Shown: positions 53,001 through 61,263, counted from the first letter of the stretch. The stretch: DNA of 64,000 nucleotides from Hyphomicrobiales bacterium (GCA_900472785.1 UCJH01000028.1:107031-171030), one strand, 5' to 3'. The notes: generated from the sequence alone by a model not told the origin. Numbers and translations are program-made.

Positions 53001-53269
53001 ATGCCTTGCGGCTGGGTGAGGAGTTTCATCACAATGGGCTCAATCTGCGCTGTGCGCAGATCAACCGCGTGCCACGTGGCTTGGCGACACTATGGGACAG
53101 GCGCCGCCTTGCCGAAGAAACGATCAGTCTCCTGAAAACCCATGGCGCGCTTATCCGCGAGCATATGATCACGCATATCGTCCCGTTCGACGACGGGCCG
53201 GCATTCCTGGCCGATCTGGTCGAAAACCGGCCAGAATTTCTGCAGATCGTTTTCAAGGCTTCCGAATGA
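50027..53269 (+). CDS. Three-domain fusion: glycosyltransferase, Gfo/Idh/MocA dehydrogenase, zinc ADH-type dehydrogenase
   Basis: One open frame of 1080 residues. About 1-365: GT4 transferase (ATDSLDPSGMGEHMLTLGCA, VARFSQQKEHATLVNAMP, FVLPSRFEGLPLAVLEAMSL). About 370-700: Gfo/Idh/MocA sugar dehydrogenase (RIGFIGVGGIAHRHLDI, FADPDF, FVEKPITLDI, GYHWRYLDTVEEAR). About 720-1080: MDR-type dehydrogenase (YTGFSAGTELTF, VVVFGAGTVGLMTALFAQ, HITHIVPFDDGPA). An internal ATG at 51134 could start the dehydrogenases separately, but the frame is unbroken. The dehydrogenase pair suggests sugar epimerisation or ketosugar chemistry. It overlaps both neighbours by 4 bp. Confidence 0.88.
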   Translation: MNKRPRIVLATDSLDPSGMGEHMLTLGCALQPQFDVTLAAIDKIEVSLLERAACGGLAVKAIDSDETFELWLKTANVALLHVHAGIGWEGHGLARAGTANGIPVIRTEHLPYLLTEIDQQALYAKESRELAHHIVVSEASRRSFEDNGVDGRRITVVRNGILPLKAVDRRPVDTAGNEPDCRKVLITVARFSQQKEHATLVNAMPAVLRKYPSAILRLVGKGEELANVRGLVDKLSLGRHVEFLGHRTDIAELMADADLFVLPSRFEGLPLAVLEAMSLGLPVVATRIGGTVEALGSDHPFFCEVGNPSTLADTIIHALGDRGRAKAAGQASRTRFQAEFSAQRMVDQTADVYRRFLPRRTEDKQGHFYMNKTRIGFIGVGGIAHRHLDILAGFEDVSLVAFADPDFSRAQQAASHFGARAFDNHVAMLNDEALDAVYICIPPFAHGAAERELIARGIPFFVEKPITLDIGLAEELATAIEAAKLITAVGYHWRYLDTVEEARRLLADNPAQLLSGYWLDQTPPPQWWWKNDRSGGQIVEQTTHIIDLARYLIGEVEEVYGRVGFRDRAEFPGLDVPAATTASLTFKSGVIANIASTCLLGWNHKVGLNIFADRLAIELTDHDIMVDVGAGRPVRHAEGDPVWREDRDFIDAVRGGENHIRCAYGDALATHRLALAVVSSARSGEPVRIELPVVHRNPIAPLLHQPRYDPPQRLPPGHRKVRSLGIEGPGKAYVLEYEEGPPAHGQIRLDTLYTGFSAGTELTFMKNTNPYFHSRFDGGRGVFLENEPDLRYPVPFLGYMEVARISESRAHGFAEGATVATTFAHKTGHTADPYHDVLIPFPDDLDPILGIFVAQMGPIAANGILHADADALGTKIPALGAGIAGRRVVVFGAGTVGLMTALFAQRAGASSVVVADPSEFRRNKAEALGLTAMGEDDVWQHAKARWHNGGQDRGADVVFQTRAHARSLHIALKTLRPQGTVVDLAFYQGGADALRLGEEFHHNGLNLRCAQINRVPRGLATLWDRRRLAEETISLLKTHGALIREHMITHIVPFDDGPAFLADLVENRPEFLQIVFKASE

Positions 53270-55551
53270 TTACCGATCAACCGCCCATCCGTATCCTGTT
53301 CGTTTTCGCTTGGCTGGTCGTCGGTGGTGAGGAAACGGAAGTTCGGCTGCTCGCCCGCAATCTGGACCCCGGCCGCTACCGGATCGACGTCGTGGTCTGC
53401 TTTCACAAGCCTGGCATGCCGGAACAGACGCATGAGCAATTGAAGGACTTGGGCGTGGATGTCGATACCACGCCGTATCAATTGTCTTTTGAAGACACGG
53501 TCAGCTATCTGGCCAGCAAGGTCTCGGGATATGATGTCGTGATCTCTTGCCAGAATGTTGCGGATATCTATCCGGCATTGGAGCGTATGCATTGGCGTCC
53601 GCCGCTGATCGAGCATGGTGGACTGGTGTCGGAGGCACTGGCTGGTCCGAAGCATTTCACCAGTCGTTACGTCGGGGTTTGCCGATCCATCAGGGACGCC
53701 GCCGCGTCGAAGATGCCCGGACGTGAATCGAGTGCGGTTGAGATTCCGTCAATGGTTGATCTCGCAGAGTTCAATCCGAGTCAGCGCCCGATCATGCGAC
53801 TGAAACTTGGCGCGAGCGAGAGTACGATTCTGATCGGCTGGGTTGGGCGCCTGGATCCGAAGAAGAATGTCGATGACTTTATCGAAGCGGCAGCCATCGT
53901 TCATGCGCAGAACATCTCCGCCCGCTTTCTCGTAATTGGTGGACCGGACGCCTTCCTTCCGGACTACGCGTCGCAGCTGGAAGCATTGGCAAAAGCCCGT
54001 GGGCTTGCTGGGGTGCTGGAGTTTCTCGGCGATCGAAAGGATATTCCGTCTTTGCTGTCGGCGCTCGACATCTTCGTCTGGCTGTCCAAAGGAGAAGGGA
54101 TGCCACACGTGATTGCGGAAGCGGGTGCTGCGGGCCTGCCAGTGATCGCAACTCCAGACAACGGCGCAACACAGCAGATCGAGGACGGCGTAACTGGGTT
54201 GTTTGTGCCCTATAGCGACCCAATCGCTGTCGCCGAGGCAATAACCAAGCTCATTCACGCGAATGCGTTGCGCCAAAAACTTGGCCTAGGGCTGCGTTCG
54301 ACCGTGGAAAGCCGCTACAGCGCAGCTGCAGTAACTCCGCAATGGGCAAACCTGATCCAAGATGTCATGTCGGAGCGATCGCCGGCGGTACCGACCGGCT
54401 TGTTCCGATCCTTTCTGCAAGGCGGTTTTGAATGCTCCACCCATCGGTTGCGTCCGCGCCTCGGGGAAACGATTGGGAGACGCCTCGATGTTATTGCTGC
54501 CACCGGGCATGATATAAACGCCGCTAGGGATTATGATCAGCTTGCTGGGTATTCGCTTCGCACGGTGCGCGATGGCTTGCGGTGGCACCTGATCGAGACT
54601 GGTGCCGGGAGTTATGACTGGTCGAGTTTTTTGCCTATGCTAAGGGCTGCAAATGAGACCCGAACCCAGGTGATTTGGGATCTTCTACACTATGGCTGGC
54701 CCGACGATATCGACATATGGTCTCCCGATTTCGTCAATCGTTTTGCATGTTTTGCCGGTGCCGCAGCGAGAGTTGTGCGTAGCGAAAGCGACGCCGTGCC
54801 GTTCTATTCGCCCGTCAACGAAATTTCGTTCTTATCTTGGGGTGGCGGGGATGCCGGCTATCTCAACCCCTTTACCAATGGGCGCGGTTTCGAACTAAAA
54901 GTTCAGCTTGCCCGTGCCTCCATCGCGGCGATGGATGCGGTACTTGCGGTCGATCCAAGAGCACGCTTCGTCCACTGCGACCCGGTCATCAACGTCATCA
55001 CCGATCCTTCCCGACTATGGCAAAGGCGTGAAGCCGAGGGCCACCGTCAATCGCAGTTTCAAGGATGGGACCTGCTTGCCGGACGTCTGTGGCCACAGAT
55101 TGGCGGCGCTGATAAGTATCTCGATATAGTAGGCGTCAACTATTATCACAACAATCAATGGGTTCACGGCGGCCCCCCAATTGACAGAGGCCATTGCCTT
55201 TACAAGCCGCTTCGAAATATCCTCAGCGAGACTTTCGCTCGATACGGCAAACCGCTCTTTGTCGCGGAGACAGGTATAGAGGCCGAAAAAAGACCCGAGT
55301 GGATCATGTACGTCTACAAAGAGGTAAAGGCGGCGATTGCTGCCGGCGTTCCTATCGAAGGAATATGCCTATACCCCATCGTCAATCACCTGGGATGGGA
55401 TGATGATCGGCCGTGCGAAAACGGTTTGTTGTCGTCGGTTTTGGTAGGCTCTGAGCGCGTCGCGCACAAACCCTTGCAAAAAGCACTTCTCTCGATCTGG
55501 AACGATATCAGCGAGCGAGTTGATACGGATGCAAAATTGCAAATGCCCTAG
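53266..55551 (+). CDS. Glycosyltransferase fused to a clan GH-A glycoside hydrolase
   Basis: The 761-residue protein has a GT4 transferase at about 1-385 (FVFAWLVVGGEETEVRLLAR, WVGRLDPKKNVDDFIEAA, FVWLSKGEGMPHVIAEAGAA) and a TIM-barrel hydrolase at about 410-750 (RLRPRLGETIGRRLDVIAA, DGLRWHLIETGAGSYDWSSF, SPVNEISFLSWGG with the acid Glu, and VAETGIEAEKR with the nucleophile Glu), close to GH1-like enzymes. It may trim or transfer sugars of the glycan it helps to make. ATG 53266 overlaps the upstream stop (ATGA). The open frame to 53092 lies inside the upstream gene. Confidence 0.88.
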   Translation: MITDQPPIRILFVFAWLVVGGEETEVRLLARNLDPGRYRIDVVVCFHKPGMPEQTHEQLKDLGVDVDTTPYQLSFEDTVSYLASKVSGYDVVISCQNVADIYPALERMHWRPPLIEHGGLVSEALAGPKHFTSRYVGVCRSIRDAAASKMPGRESSAVEIPSMVDLAEFNPSQRPIMRLKLGASESTILIGWVGRLDPKKNVDDFIEAAAIVHAQNISARFLVIGGPDAFLPDYASQLEALAKARGLAGVLEFLGDRKDIPSLLSALDIFVWLSKGEGMPHVIAEAGAAGLPVIATPDNGATQQIEDGVTGLFVPYSDPIAVAEAITKLIHANALRQKLGLGLRSTVESRYSAAAVTPQWANLIQDVMSERSPAVPTGLFRSFLQGGFECSTHRLRPRLGETIGRRLDVIAATGHDINAARDYDQLAGYSLRTVRDGLRWHLIETGAGSYDWSSFLPMLRAANETRTQVIWDLLHYGWPDDIDIWSPDFVNRFACFAGAAARVVRSESDAVPFYSPVNEISFLSWGGGDAGYLNPFTNGRGFELKVQLARASIAAMDAVLAVDPRARFVHCDPVINVITDPSRLWQRREAEGHRQSQFQGWDLLAGRLWPQIGGADKYLDIVGVNYYHNNQWVHGGPPIDRGHCLYKPLRNILSETFARYGKPLFVAETGIEAEKRPEWIMYVYKEVKAAIAAGVPIEGICLYPIVNHLGWDDDRPCENGLLSSVLVGSERVAHKPLQKALLSIWNDISERVDTDAKLQMP

Positions 55552-55778
55552 CGGTGTGCGCCCGTCATTCAAGCTTATGTAAACGTCATCTTGATCGACC
55601 CGTCTGGTTGGGTGAACGTCATGATCGTCACCAGGCACGTCGATTTCACATCAGCAACGCTAACATACTTTATTTTAATGACCGACTTTGATTATGGGCG
55701 TATCTTAAACCATCGGCCTCACGATTTTCGGCCGCTCGCCTGATAACAGGCGAAGGGCTTCCGGTGAAAGCTCCGCCG

Positions 55779-56030
55779 TCAGCCGCGAAACTCTCCATCC
55801 TTCATCTGACGCTCGTTAGAGTTAATGTCCCAGTCCTTTCCCTGCTCCTTCTTTCCCGGTGGAGCTTTATGCGCGGTGGCATCATCGGAGCCCGTTATGG
55901 CGCGCGGCTTAGCGCTGGCAACGCCGTTGTTGTCGCTGTGGTCCAGGCCCTTCGCGTACTGGCCTTGCGCATCCGCGTGGATGGTGGAAAGGCGGCTTGC
56001 CCGTTCGGTATCTGCATCTGCTGCCATCAT
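55779..56030 (-). CDS. Small hydrophilic protein, unknown
   Basis: An 83-residue disordered-looking protein (MMAADADTERASRLSTIHAD, GLDHSDNNGVASAKPRAITG, KEQGKDWDINSNERQMKDGE). ATG 56030 overlaps the stop of the upstream small gene (ATGA at 56027-56030), supporting translation. It resembles rhizobial stress-induced hydrophilic proteins in composition; no domain recognised. The 55552-55778 gap before the glycan operon end holds nothing identified. Confidence 0.58.
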   Translation of the reverse strand: MMAADADTERASRLSTIHADAQGQYAKGLDHSDNNGVASAKPRAITGSDDATAHKAPPGKKEQGKDWDINSNERQMKDGEFRG

Positions 56031-56230
56031 GCATCTCCTTTGGTTTTGCCTGCATCCGTAACTTTCGAGCGATCAGGATCGTTCAGGTTTTCACCAACGG
56101 CGTCACGATCGGTTTCCGGGTCGTCGATGGCGGGAAGGTAGCCTGCAGGACGTGTTTCTTCGGGGCCTTCCCAGCGAGGAGACTGGTCTGTCGTGCCTGC
56201 CGGGCCTGGCTTTGGGGTGTCGTGTTTCAT
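56027..56230 (-). CDS. Small hydrophilic protein, unknown
   Basis: A 67-residue protein rich in Pro, Asp and Lys (MKHDTPKPGPAGTTDQSPRW, AIDDPETDRDAVGENLNDPD). ATG 56230 is preceded by GGAGGAAG, a strong ribosome site, and it is coupled to the next gene by an ATGA overlap. A TTG start nine codons upstream is not needed. No family recognised. Confidence 0.62.
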   Translation of the reverse strand: MKHDTPKPGPAGTTDQSPRWEGPEETRPAGYLPAIDDPETDRDAVGENLNDPDRSKVTDAGKTKGDA

Positions 56231-56377
56231 GGGTCTTCCTCCGTTAATAGACTTCAACTTGAGACGGGACCGATGGTTCCTTCACCAATATGCGAATCCA
56301 TGAAGCATTGAAGCGATAGCGCCAAAGGCTGCGGAACTTGTTGCAAGCGGTTCGGTTGATCCGCTTTGGAGAAACCC

Positions 56378-56782
56378 ATGCCGATATTTCATTTCAAATC
56401 AGGTGATGAAACCGTCGCCAGCGCGACTCCCCTTTTGTTTGAGACTCAAGAGGATGCGATAAACCAAACACGTCTTGCCCTCTGCGAGATGGCACCTGAT
56501 CAGCTTTCGGAGAACGCGGTGGATCTGATTACAATCGAGATTCAGGATGAAGCGAAGCACCCTCTATTCGAGGGTGCGCCTGATTATGGAAGTTATTCCG
56601 AAAACCATCCCATAAGCGGCTTATCGAGCCACCCAGCCCTTCAAAGTGTTTCGCTTTCGATGAGACGTTGGATGCTGGTCAAATGGCGTGGGGCCGCAAA
56701 TTTTCTGCCAGTCCGGTATTATACGGAACCAAGGAACGGTTTTGAAGTTGTGGGGGTCCATTCAACCTCGAAAGGAAAACTC
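56378..56782 (+). pseudogene. DUF6894-like gene that runs into the DUF892 gene without a stop
   Basis: ATG 56378 has GGAG 6 nt upstream and starts MPIFHFKSGDETVASATPLL, ETQEDAINQTRLALCEMAPD, which matches DUF6894. After about 90 residues (FEGAPDYGSYSENHP) homology ends, but the frame stays open through 45 more residues and the DUF892 ATG, giving a 302-residue fusion. The DUF892 gene keeps its own ribosome site, so the fusion may be accidental, caused by a lost stop codon. Confidence 0.55.
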
Positions 56783-57286
56783 ATGGCCGAAAAGACTTTG
56801 GACGACCTGTTTCTCGATACGCTCAAGGATATCTATTATGCGGAAAAGCAGATCCTGAAGGCGTTGCCGAAGATGGCACGTGCAGCCCAGTCTGAGCAAG
56901 GCAAGGCGGCTTTCCTTCAGCACCGCGACGAAACGGAAGGCCAGATCGAGCGTCTCCAGCAGGTGTTCGAACTGATTGGCAAGCCGGCCCGCGGCAAGAC
57001 CTGTGAGGCCATTCAGGGCATTCTCGCTGAAGGCGAGGAAATCATCGAAGACTATAAGGGTTCTGTTGCCCTCGATGCCGGCCTCATCTCCTCGGCACAG
57101 GCGGTCGAGCACTACGAAATCGCCCGTTACGGTACCTTGAAGGCCTGGGCCGAGCAGCTGGGTCACACCGATGCGATCGCCCTGATCGACGCAAACCTTC
57201 AGGAAGAGATTGCGACCGACGAGAAGCTGTCGGCATTGGGCGAAGGCTCTGCCAAAGCTAAGGGCAAGCTGAGAGCCACTAAGTAA
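56783..57286 (+). CDS. DUF892 ferritin-like stress protein (YciE family), copy 2
   Basis: A 167-residue protein that aligns over its full length with the copy at 44496-44999 (opposite strand), differing mostly in conservative changes and at the C terminus (AKAKGKLRATK). The helices DDLFLDTLKDIYYAEKQILK, HRDETEGQIERLQQVF and AVEHYEIARYGTLKAWAEQ keep the expected metal ligands. ATG 56783 has AAAGGAAAA upstream. It follows a DUF6894-like ORF in the same frame. Stress function by family. Confidence 0.92.
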   Translation: MAEKTLDDLFLDTLKDIYYAEKQILKALPKMARAAQSEQGKAAFLQHRDETEGQIERLQQVFELIGKPARGKTCEAIQGILAEGEEIIEDYKGSVALDAGLISSAQAVEHYEIARYGTLKAWAEQLGHTDAIALIDANLQEEIATDEKLSALGEGSAKAKGKLRATK

Positions 57287-57433
57287 TCCGTCGCGGTGGT
57301 TGGTCATCAAATAAGGCCATCACCGTGAAGACGATGATGGCCTTGTGTCCGTCCAACTTGCGCCTCCAAGGCCAGGTTTGCATCCTCAGGGATGCACCCG
57401 CATGCCAGCGTTGTTACAAAGAAAGATGCTGAA

Positions 57434-57835
57434 GTGAAAACATTTGGAATTGCCTATATTGCCACCCTCGTGTCGTTCCTGGCCATAGACGCAATTTGGC
57501 TCGGCGTCGTGGCTCGTAAATTTTACCAAGAGCAACTCGGCAATCTTATGCTTCCGTCACCCAACTTTGCGGTCGCTGCCGTTTTCTATTTGTTCTTTGC
57601 TACGGCAATCGTCGCGCTGGCTGTCCGTCCCGGGCTCGAGGCGGGATCGCTTTGGACAGCAGCCGGCTACGGCGCCGTGCTGGGTCTGGCAGCCTATGGA
57701 ACCTACGATATAACCAATCTCTCGACGCTGAAGAATTGGCCGGTTTCACTCAGCATCGTTGATATGATCTGGGGCGCTGTATTGACAGCGATTGCCAGCA
57801 TGAGCGGCTACGCTGTCGCGCGACATTTCGCATAG
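57434..57835 (+). CDS. DUF2177 membrane protein
   Basis: A 133-residue protein with four membrane helices (FGIAYIATLVSFLAIDAIWL, AVAAVFYLFFATAIVALAV, LWTAAGYGAVLGLAAYGTYD, MIWGAVLTAIASMSGYAV). It matches DUF2177 from the start MKTF-IAY-ATL. GTG 57434 is chosen for that reason; ATG 57392 adds 14 residues not seen in the family. The conserved TYDITNLSTLKNWP loop is typical. Function unknown. Confidence 0.8.
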   Translation: MKTFGIAYIATLVSFLAIDAIWLGVVARKFYQEQLGNLMLPSPNFAVAAVFYLFFATAIVALAVRPGLEAGSLWTAAGYGAVLGLAAYGTYDITNLSTLKNWPVSLSIVDMIWGAVLTAIASMSGYAVARHFA

Positions 57836-57887
57836 CTCTGCTGTTTCCGAGTAAACTTGTAATTTTGGATAAAGACTGGAGATTGGC

Positions 57888-60800
57888 TTGCGCGTGTCCG
57901 AGTATTCAAGCTTCACAAGTCAGGCGTCATCGGACCCTGTCCGAATCTCAAGCGCGTTAACCGCCGCAAAACTGGTCGAGATCATGCATTCCGATCCACG
58001 TCCGCATACCTACGTTGCTTTGACGGGGGGAACGGCAGAGCGGATCGCAAGTGCAGCCAGATGTCTGGGCCCGGACATCGAGGTAATCCTACTGCCGCCG
58101 TGGGACTGTCTTCCCTACGATCGCGTCGCGCCGTCCAAACAGGCGATGGGTCAGCGTATGGATGCGCTCCGTGTCTGGCTGCAACAGGCGTCGAAGCCGA
58201 GGCTGCTCATCACCTCATTGGGAGCGGTGCTGCAGCCAACCCCACCTTTTCCTGTCGTGCGGGAAAGCGAGGTCACTCTCGAGGTCGGGCAGCCATTCGA
58301 TCGTGACGAATTCAGAAAATTCGCGCTTAGAACTGGTTATCTGGAGGAGGCACTCGCTGATGAGCCTGGCGAACTCGTGTTCCGCGAGGACGTCGTTGAC
58401 ATTTTTCCCGCCGGTAGCCCAGTCCCGATGCGCATCGTGCTCGACGGCGATAACAGGATCGAGGAGCTACGGTTTTACGACGCTGAGACTCAGCGAACCA
58501 CCAAAACGGTCGAGCAAATGACATTTGGGCCGGCTTCAGAGCTGATCCTTAGCAGCTTCTCAGACGCCGCCGATAGCCGTCCCGTATCTGTCGAAGAGCA
58601 ACTGCTGCAAGCATACGGCATGATGCCAACTCTGGTTGATGTCGTTGACGGCAGTCTGCTCTCTTTACAGGAGGGATGGGAAAGCAAACTCGACGAACTC
58701 ATTGCGACCATTCAGGACGCGACAGAAGCCCGTGTGCAATCCGAGTCGGGAGCGCGCCGAAAGCCAAGTCGTTTTTACCTTCACCGGGATCAGCTTCTTC
58801 GAGAAATCGCACCGTTTGACCGGTTTGACATCGATTACGCCGACGCTCGTCCACAAGGCTCGATCGAGGGGCGCAATCGTCGAAAGGCTCTGGTCACTTT
58901 TGTCGATCAGCAGAAAAAAGCGGGCCAAACCGTGGTACTCGCCGGCTGCGGTCGGTCGATGGAAAATCTGGTTGGCGCCTTGGCGCAAATATCAGATGTG
59001 ACGCCTGTTGTTGATTGGAAGGCATGCATTTCAGCGCCGGCGGGATCCGTGTTGACACTAAATTGTCGATTGGACCGAGGCTTTGCTATCGACCACATTC
59101 AGGTCGTAACGACTGCTCACGTTTTGGGTGAAGAGGCCGACGAGATCGATACCTCGTCATTCCTGAATGAGCCGCAAATTCAGCTTGGTGACGTCGTGGT
59201 TCACGAGGACCACGGGGTCGGGATCTTGCAGGGGCTCGAAACCCTTGATGTCGAGGGGATCCGTCAGGACGCGGCCCGGCTCGAATATCGCGATGGCGGC
59301 TCCGTCCTCGTGCCGATGGCCGAGTTCGGCAAGCTGTGGCGATATGGATCGTCCCCCGAAACCGTCACACTGGACCGACTGCACACCGAGGCCTGGGCCA
59401 AGCGTCGTTCTGCGATCAACAAGGACATTGAAAAAGTCGCTCGGCATCTAAAGCGGCTTGCTAAGGGTCGTCGCGAAGCCACAGCTGACGCGTTCGTTGC
59501 GCCACAAAAGGCGTATGCAGACTTCGTGCGGCGCTTTCCCTATTCGGAGACAGCCCATCAGTCATCGGCAGTTCGCGCGGTCTTGCAGGATTTAAGCTGT
59601 GGAAAGCCGATGAATCGTCTCGTCTGCGGCGATGTTGGATTCGGCAAGACCGAAATTGCCTTGAGGGCGGCGGCCGCAGTTGCTTTGTGTGGCGCGCAGG
59701 TGGTGGTTATAGCACCGACCACGGTTCTGGCCCGCCAGCATTATCTCACATTCGCGCGTCGGTTTGCCAACACGGATGTCAGAGTTGAGATGCTCTCGAG
59801 GATTGTCGATCGGAAGACGGCAACTGACGTCAAAGCGGGATTGGCGTCTGGCGAAGTCGGCATCGTCATCGCCACGCAGGCCGTGCTTGCAAAGGATGTT
59901 CGGTTTGCCCGGCTCGGCCTGCTGATTATCGATGAAGAGCACAAGTTCGGCGCGCGCGACAAACAGGCGCTGAGCTCGCTCTCGCCCACATTGCATATGC
60001 TGGCGATGTCAGCGACACCGATCCCCCGGACGTTGCAATCGGCGATGATCGGTATCCAGGATGTCAGCACCCTTGCGACGTCGCCGAGAAAACGTCGGCC
60101 GGTCAGAACCACGCTTGGACCATTCGATCGCGCTTCCATGCGTGTCGCGCTGCTGCGCGAGTTTCGCCGCGGCGGGCAGAGTTTCGTTGTTGTGCCGCAA
60201 ATTGAAGATATCGACGGCGTTCACGAAATGCTGACAGACCTCGTCCCCGAGCTATCGGTCCGCGTCGCGCACGGTAAAATGAAAGCTGCAGACCTGGACG
60301 AGGTCATGGTCCGATTTGGCGACGGGGATGGGGACGTTCTCCTGTCCACAAACATTATTGAAAGCGGGCTCGATATCCCGCGTGCAAACACCGTCTTCAT
60401 CTGGCGGGCCGATCGATTTGGCCTGGCGCAGTTGCACCAGCTGCGGGGCAGGGTCGGGCGTGGTCAGATCCAAGGCTTAGCTATGCTTTTGGCCGACGAT
60501 AAGATCTCGGGTGAAACGCGTAGTCGCCTGTTGACCATGGAAGCCCACGATCGCTTGGGCGCTGGCTTTGCATTAAGCATGCAGGATCTCGATATGCGTG
60601 GCGCCGGCGATATTGCCGGAGACGATCAGGCGGGGCACATGAAACTGCTCGGCGTCAGTCTTTATCAAAAACTCTTGGAACGCGCGGTACTGGCGAGCGG
60701 CAAACAGGGATTTCGTGAGCAACAGGATGTTGCAATCAATATTGGCATCACTCAATCGGTACCCGAACACTACGTGTCGGACGGTACGGTGCGACTCAAC

Positions 60801-61148
60801 CTGTATGCTCGACTGCTTCGCGCGGGTGATCAAAGTGCCCTCGATGAACTGGAAGACGAGTTCGACGACCGTTTCGGTGACCTGCCTGATGAGGTCTTCA
60901 CACTCATCCGCGTTGCCAGAGTTCGCGTTGCAGCTGCGGCGTATGGTGTCTGCAAGATCGATGCTGGACCACGCGGCTTGGCGATACGTTTTGCATCAAA
61001 CCCTACTCTTAAGCAGCGCAGTACGCTGACCAAGTTTTGTCAGGCCGAGTACCGGGATCAGCGGCTCGTCTTCTCGGTCTCACTGAATGATGGCCCGCAA
61101 CGGCTTTCATTCCTGGAAAAAGTCTTGCGACAGATCGTCCCAAAATGA
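57888..61148 (+). CDS. mfd: Mfd-type transcription-repair coupling helicase
   Basis: A 1086-residue protein of the Mfd family: UvrB-homologous N-terminal module (about 30-330; LLPPWDCLPYDRVAPSK), RNA polymerase-interaction and CarD-like domain (about 425-500; LGDVVVHEDHGVGILQGLET), then the RecG-type helicase with Walker A GDVGFGKTEIALRA, Walker B IDEEHKFGARDKQ, motif III MSATPIPRTLQ and motif VI LHQLRGRVGRG, and the TRCF end. Canonical Mfd is about 1150 residues; this one is slightly short in the N-terminal half. TTG 57888 has GGAG 6 nt upstream. It may be a second, accessory copy, since a chromosomal mfd is expected. Confidence 0.9.
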   Translation: MRVSEYSSFTSQASSDPVRISSALTAAKLVEIMHSDPRPHTYVALTGGTAERIASAARCLGPDIEVILLPPWDCLPYDRVAPSKQAMGQRMDALRVWLQQASKPRLLITSLGAVLQPTPPFPVVRESEVTLEVGQPFDRDEFRKFALRTGYLEEALADEPGELVFREDVVDIFPAGSPVPMRIVLDGDNRIEELRFYDAETQRTTKTVEQMTFGPASELILSSFSDAADSRPVSVEEQLLQAYGMMPTLVDVVDGSLLSLQEGWESKLDELIATIQDATEARVQSESGARRKPSRFYLHRDQLLREIAPFDRFDIDYADARPQGSIEGRNRRKALVTFVDQQKKAGQTVVLAGCGRSMENLVGALAQISDVTPVVDWKACISAPAGSVLTLNCRLDRGFAIDHIQVVTTAHVLGEEADEIDTSSFLNEPQIQLGDVVVHEDHGVGILQGLETLDVEGIRQDAARLEYRDGGSVLVPMAEFGKLWRYGSSPETVTLDRLHTEAWAKRRSAINKDIEKVARHLKRLAKGRREATADAFVAPQKAYADFVRRFPYSETAHQSSAVRAVLQDLSCGKPMNRLVCGDVGFGKTEIALRAAAAVALCGAQVVVIAPTTVLARQHYLTFARRFANTDVRVEMLSRIVDRKTATDVKAGLASGEVGIVIATQAVLAKDVRFARLGLLIIDEEHKFGARDKQALSSLSPTLHMLAMSATPIPRTLQSAMIGIQDVSTLATSPRKRRPVRTTLGPFDRASMRVALLREFRRGGQSFVVVPQIEDIDGVHEMLTDLVPELSVRVAHGKMKAADLDEVMVRFGDGDGDVLLSTNIIESGLDIPRANTVFIWRADRFGLAQLHQLRGRVGRGQIQGLAMLLADDKISGETRSRLLTMEAHDRLGAGFALSMQDLDMRGAGDIAGDDQAGHMKLLGVSLYQKLLERAVLASGKQGFREQQDVAINIGITQSVPEHYVSDGTVRLNLYARLLRAGDQSALDELEDEFDDRFGDLPDEVFTLIRVARVRVAAAAYGVCKIDAGPRGLAIRFASNPTLKQRSTLTKFCQAEYRDQRLVFSVSLNDGPQRLSFLEKVLRQIVPK

Positions 61149-61263
61149 CCTGCGACTGTCTAGCAACATTTGAGCCTAGAATGTTTTCGTGTTTTACAAT
61201 CGAAGGGTTTTCGGCAACTGCGCCTACAACTTCAGCGCAAGAGGTAAGCTGACCCCACTGACG

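Noticed and set aside
51668-53032. A 454-codon minus-strand open frame
   Set aside because: It is an antisense shadow of the three-domain fusion gene and has no recognisable domain.
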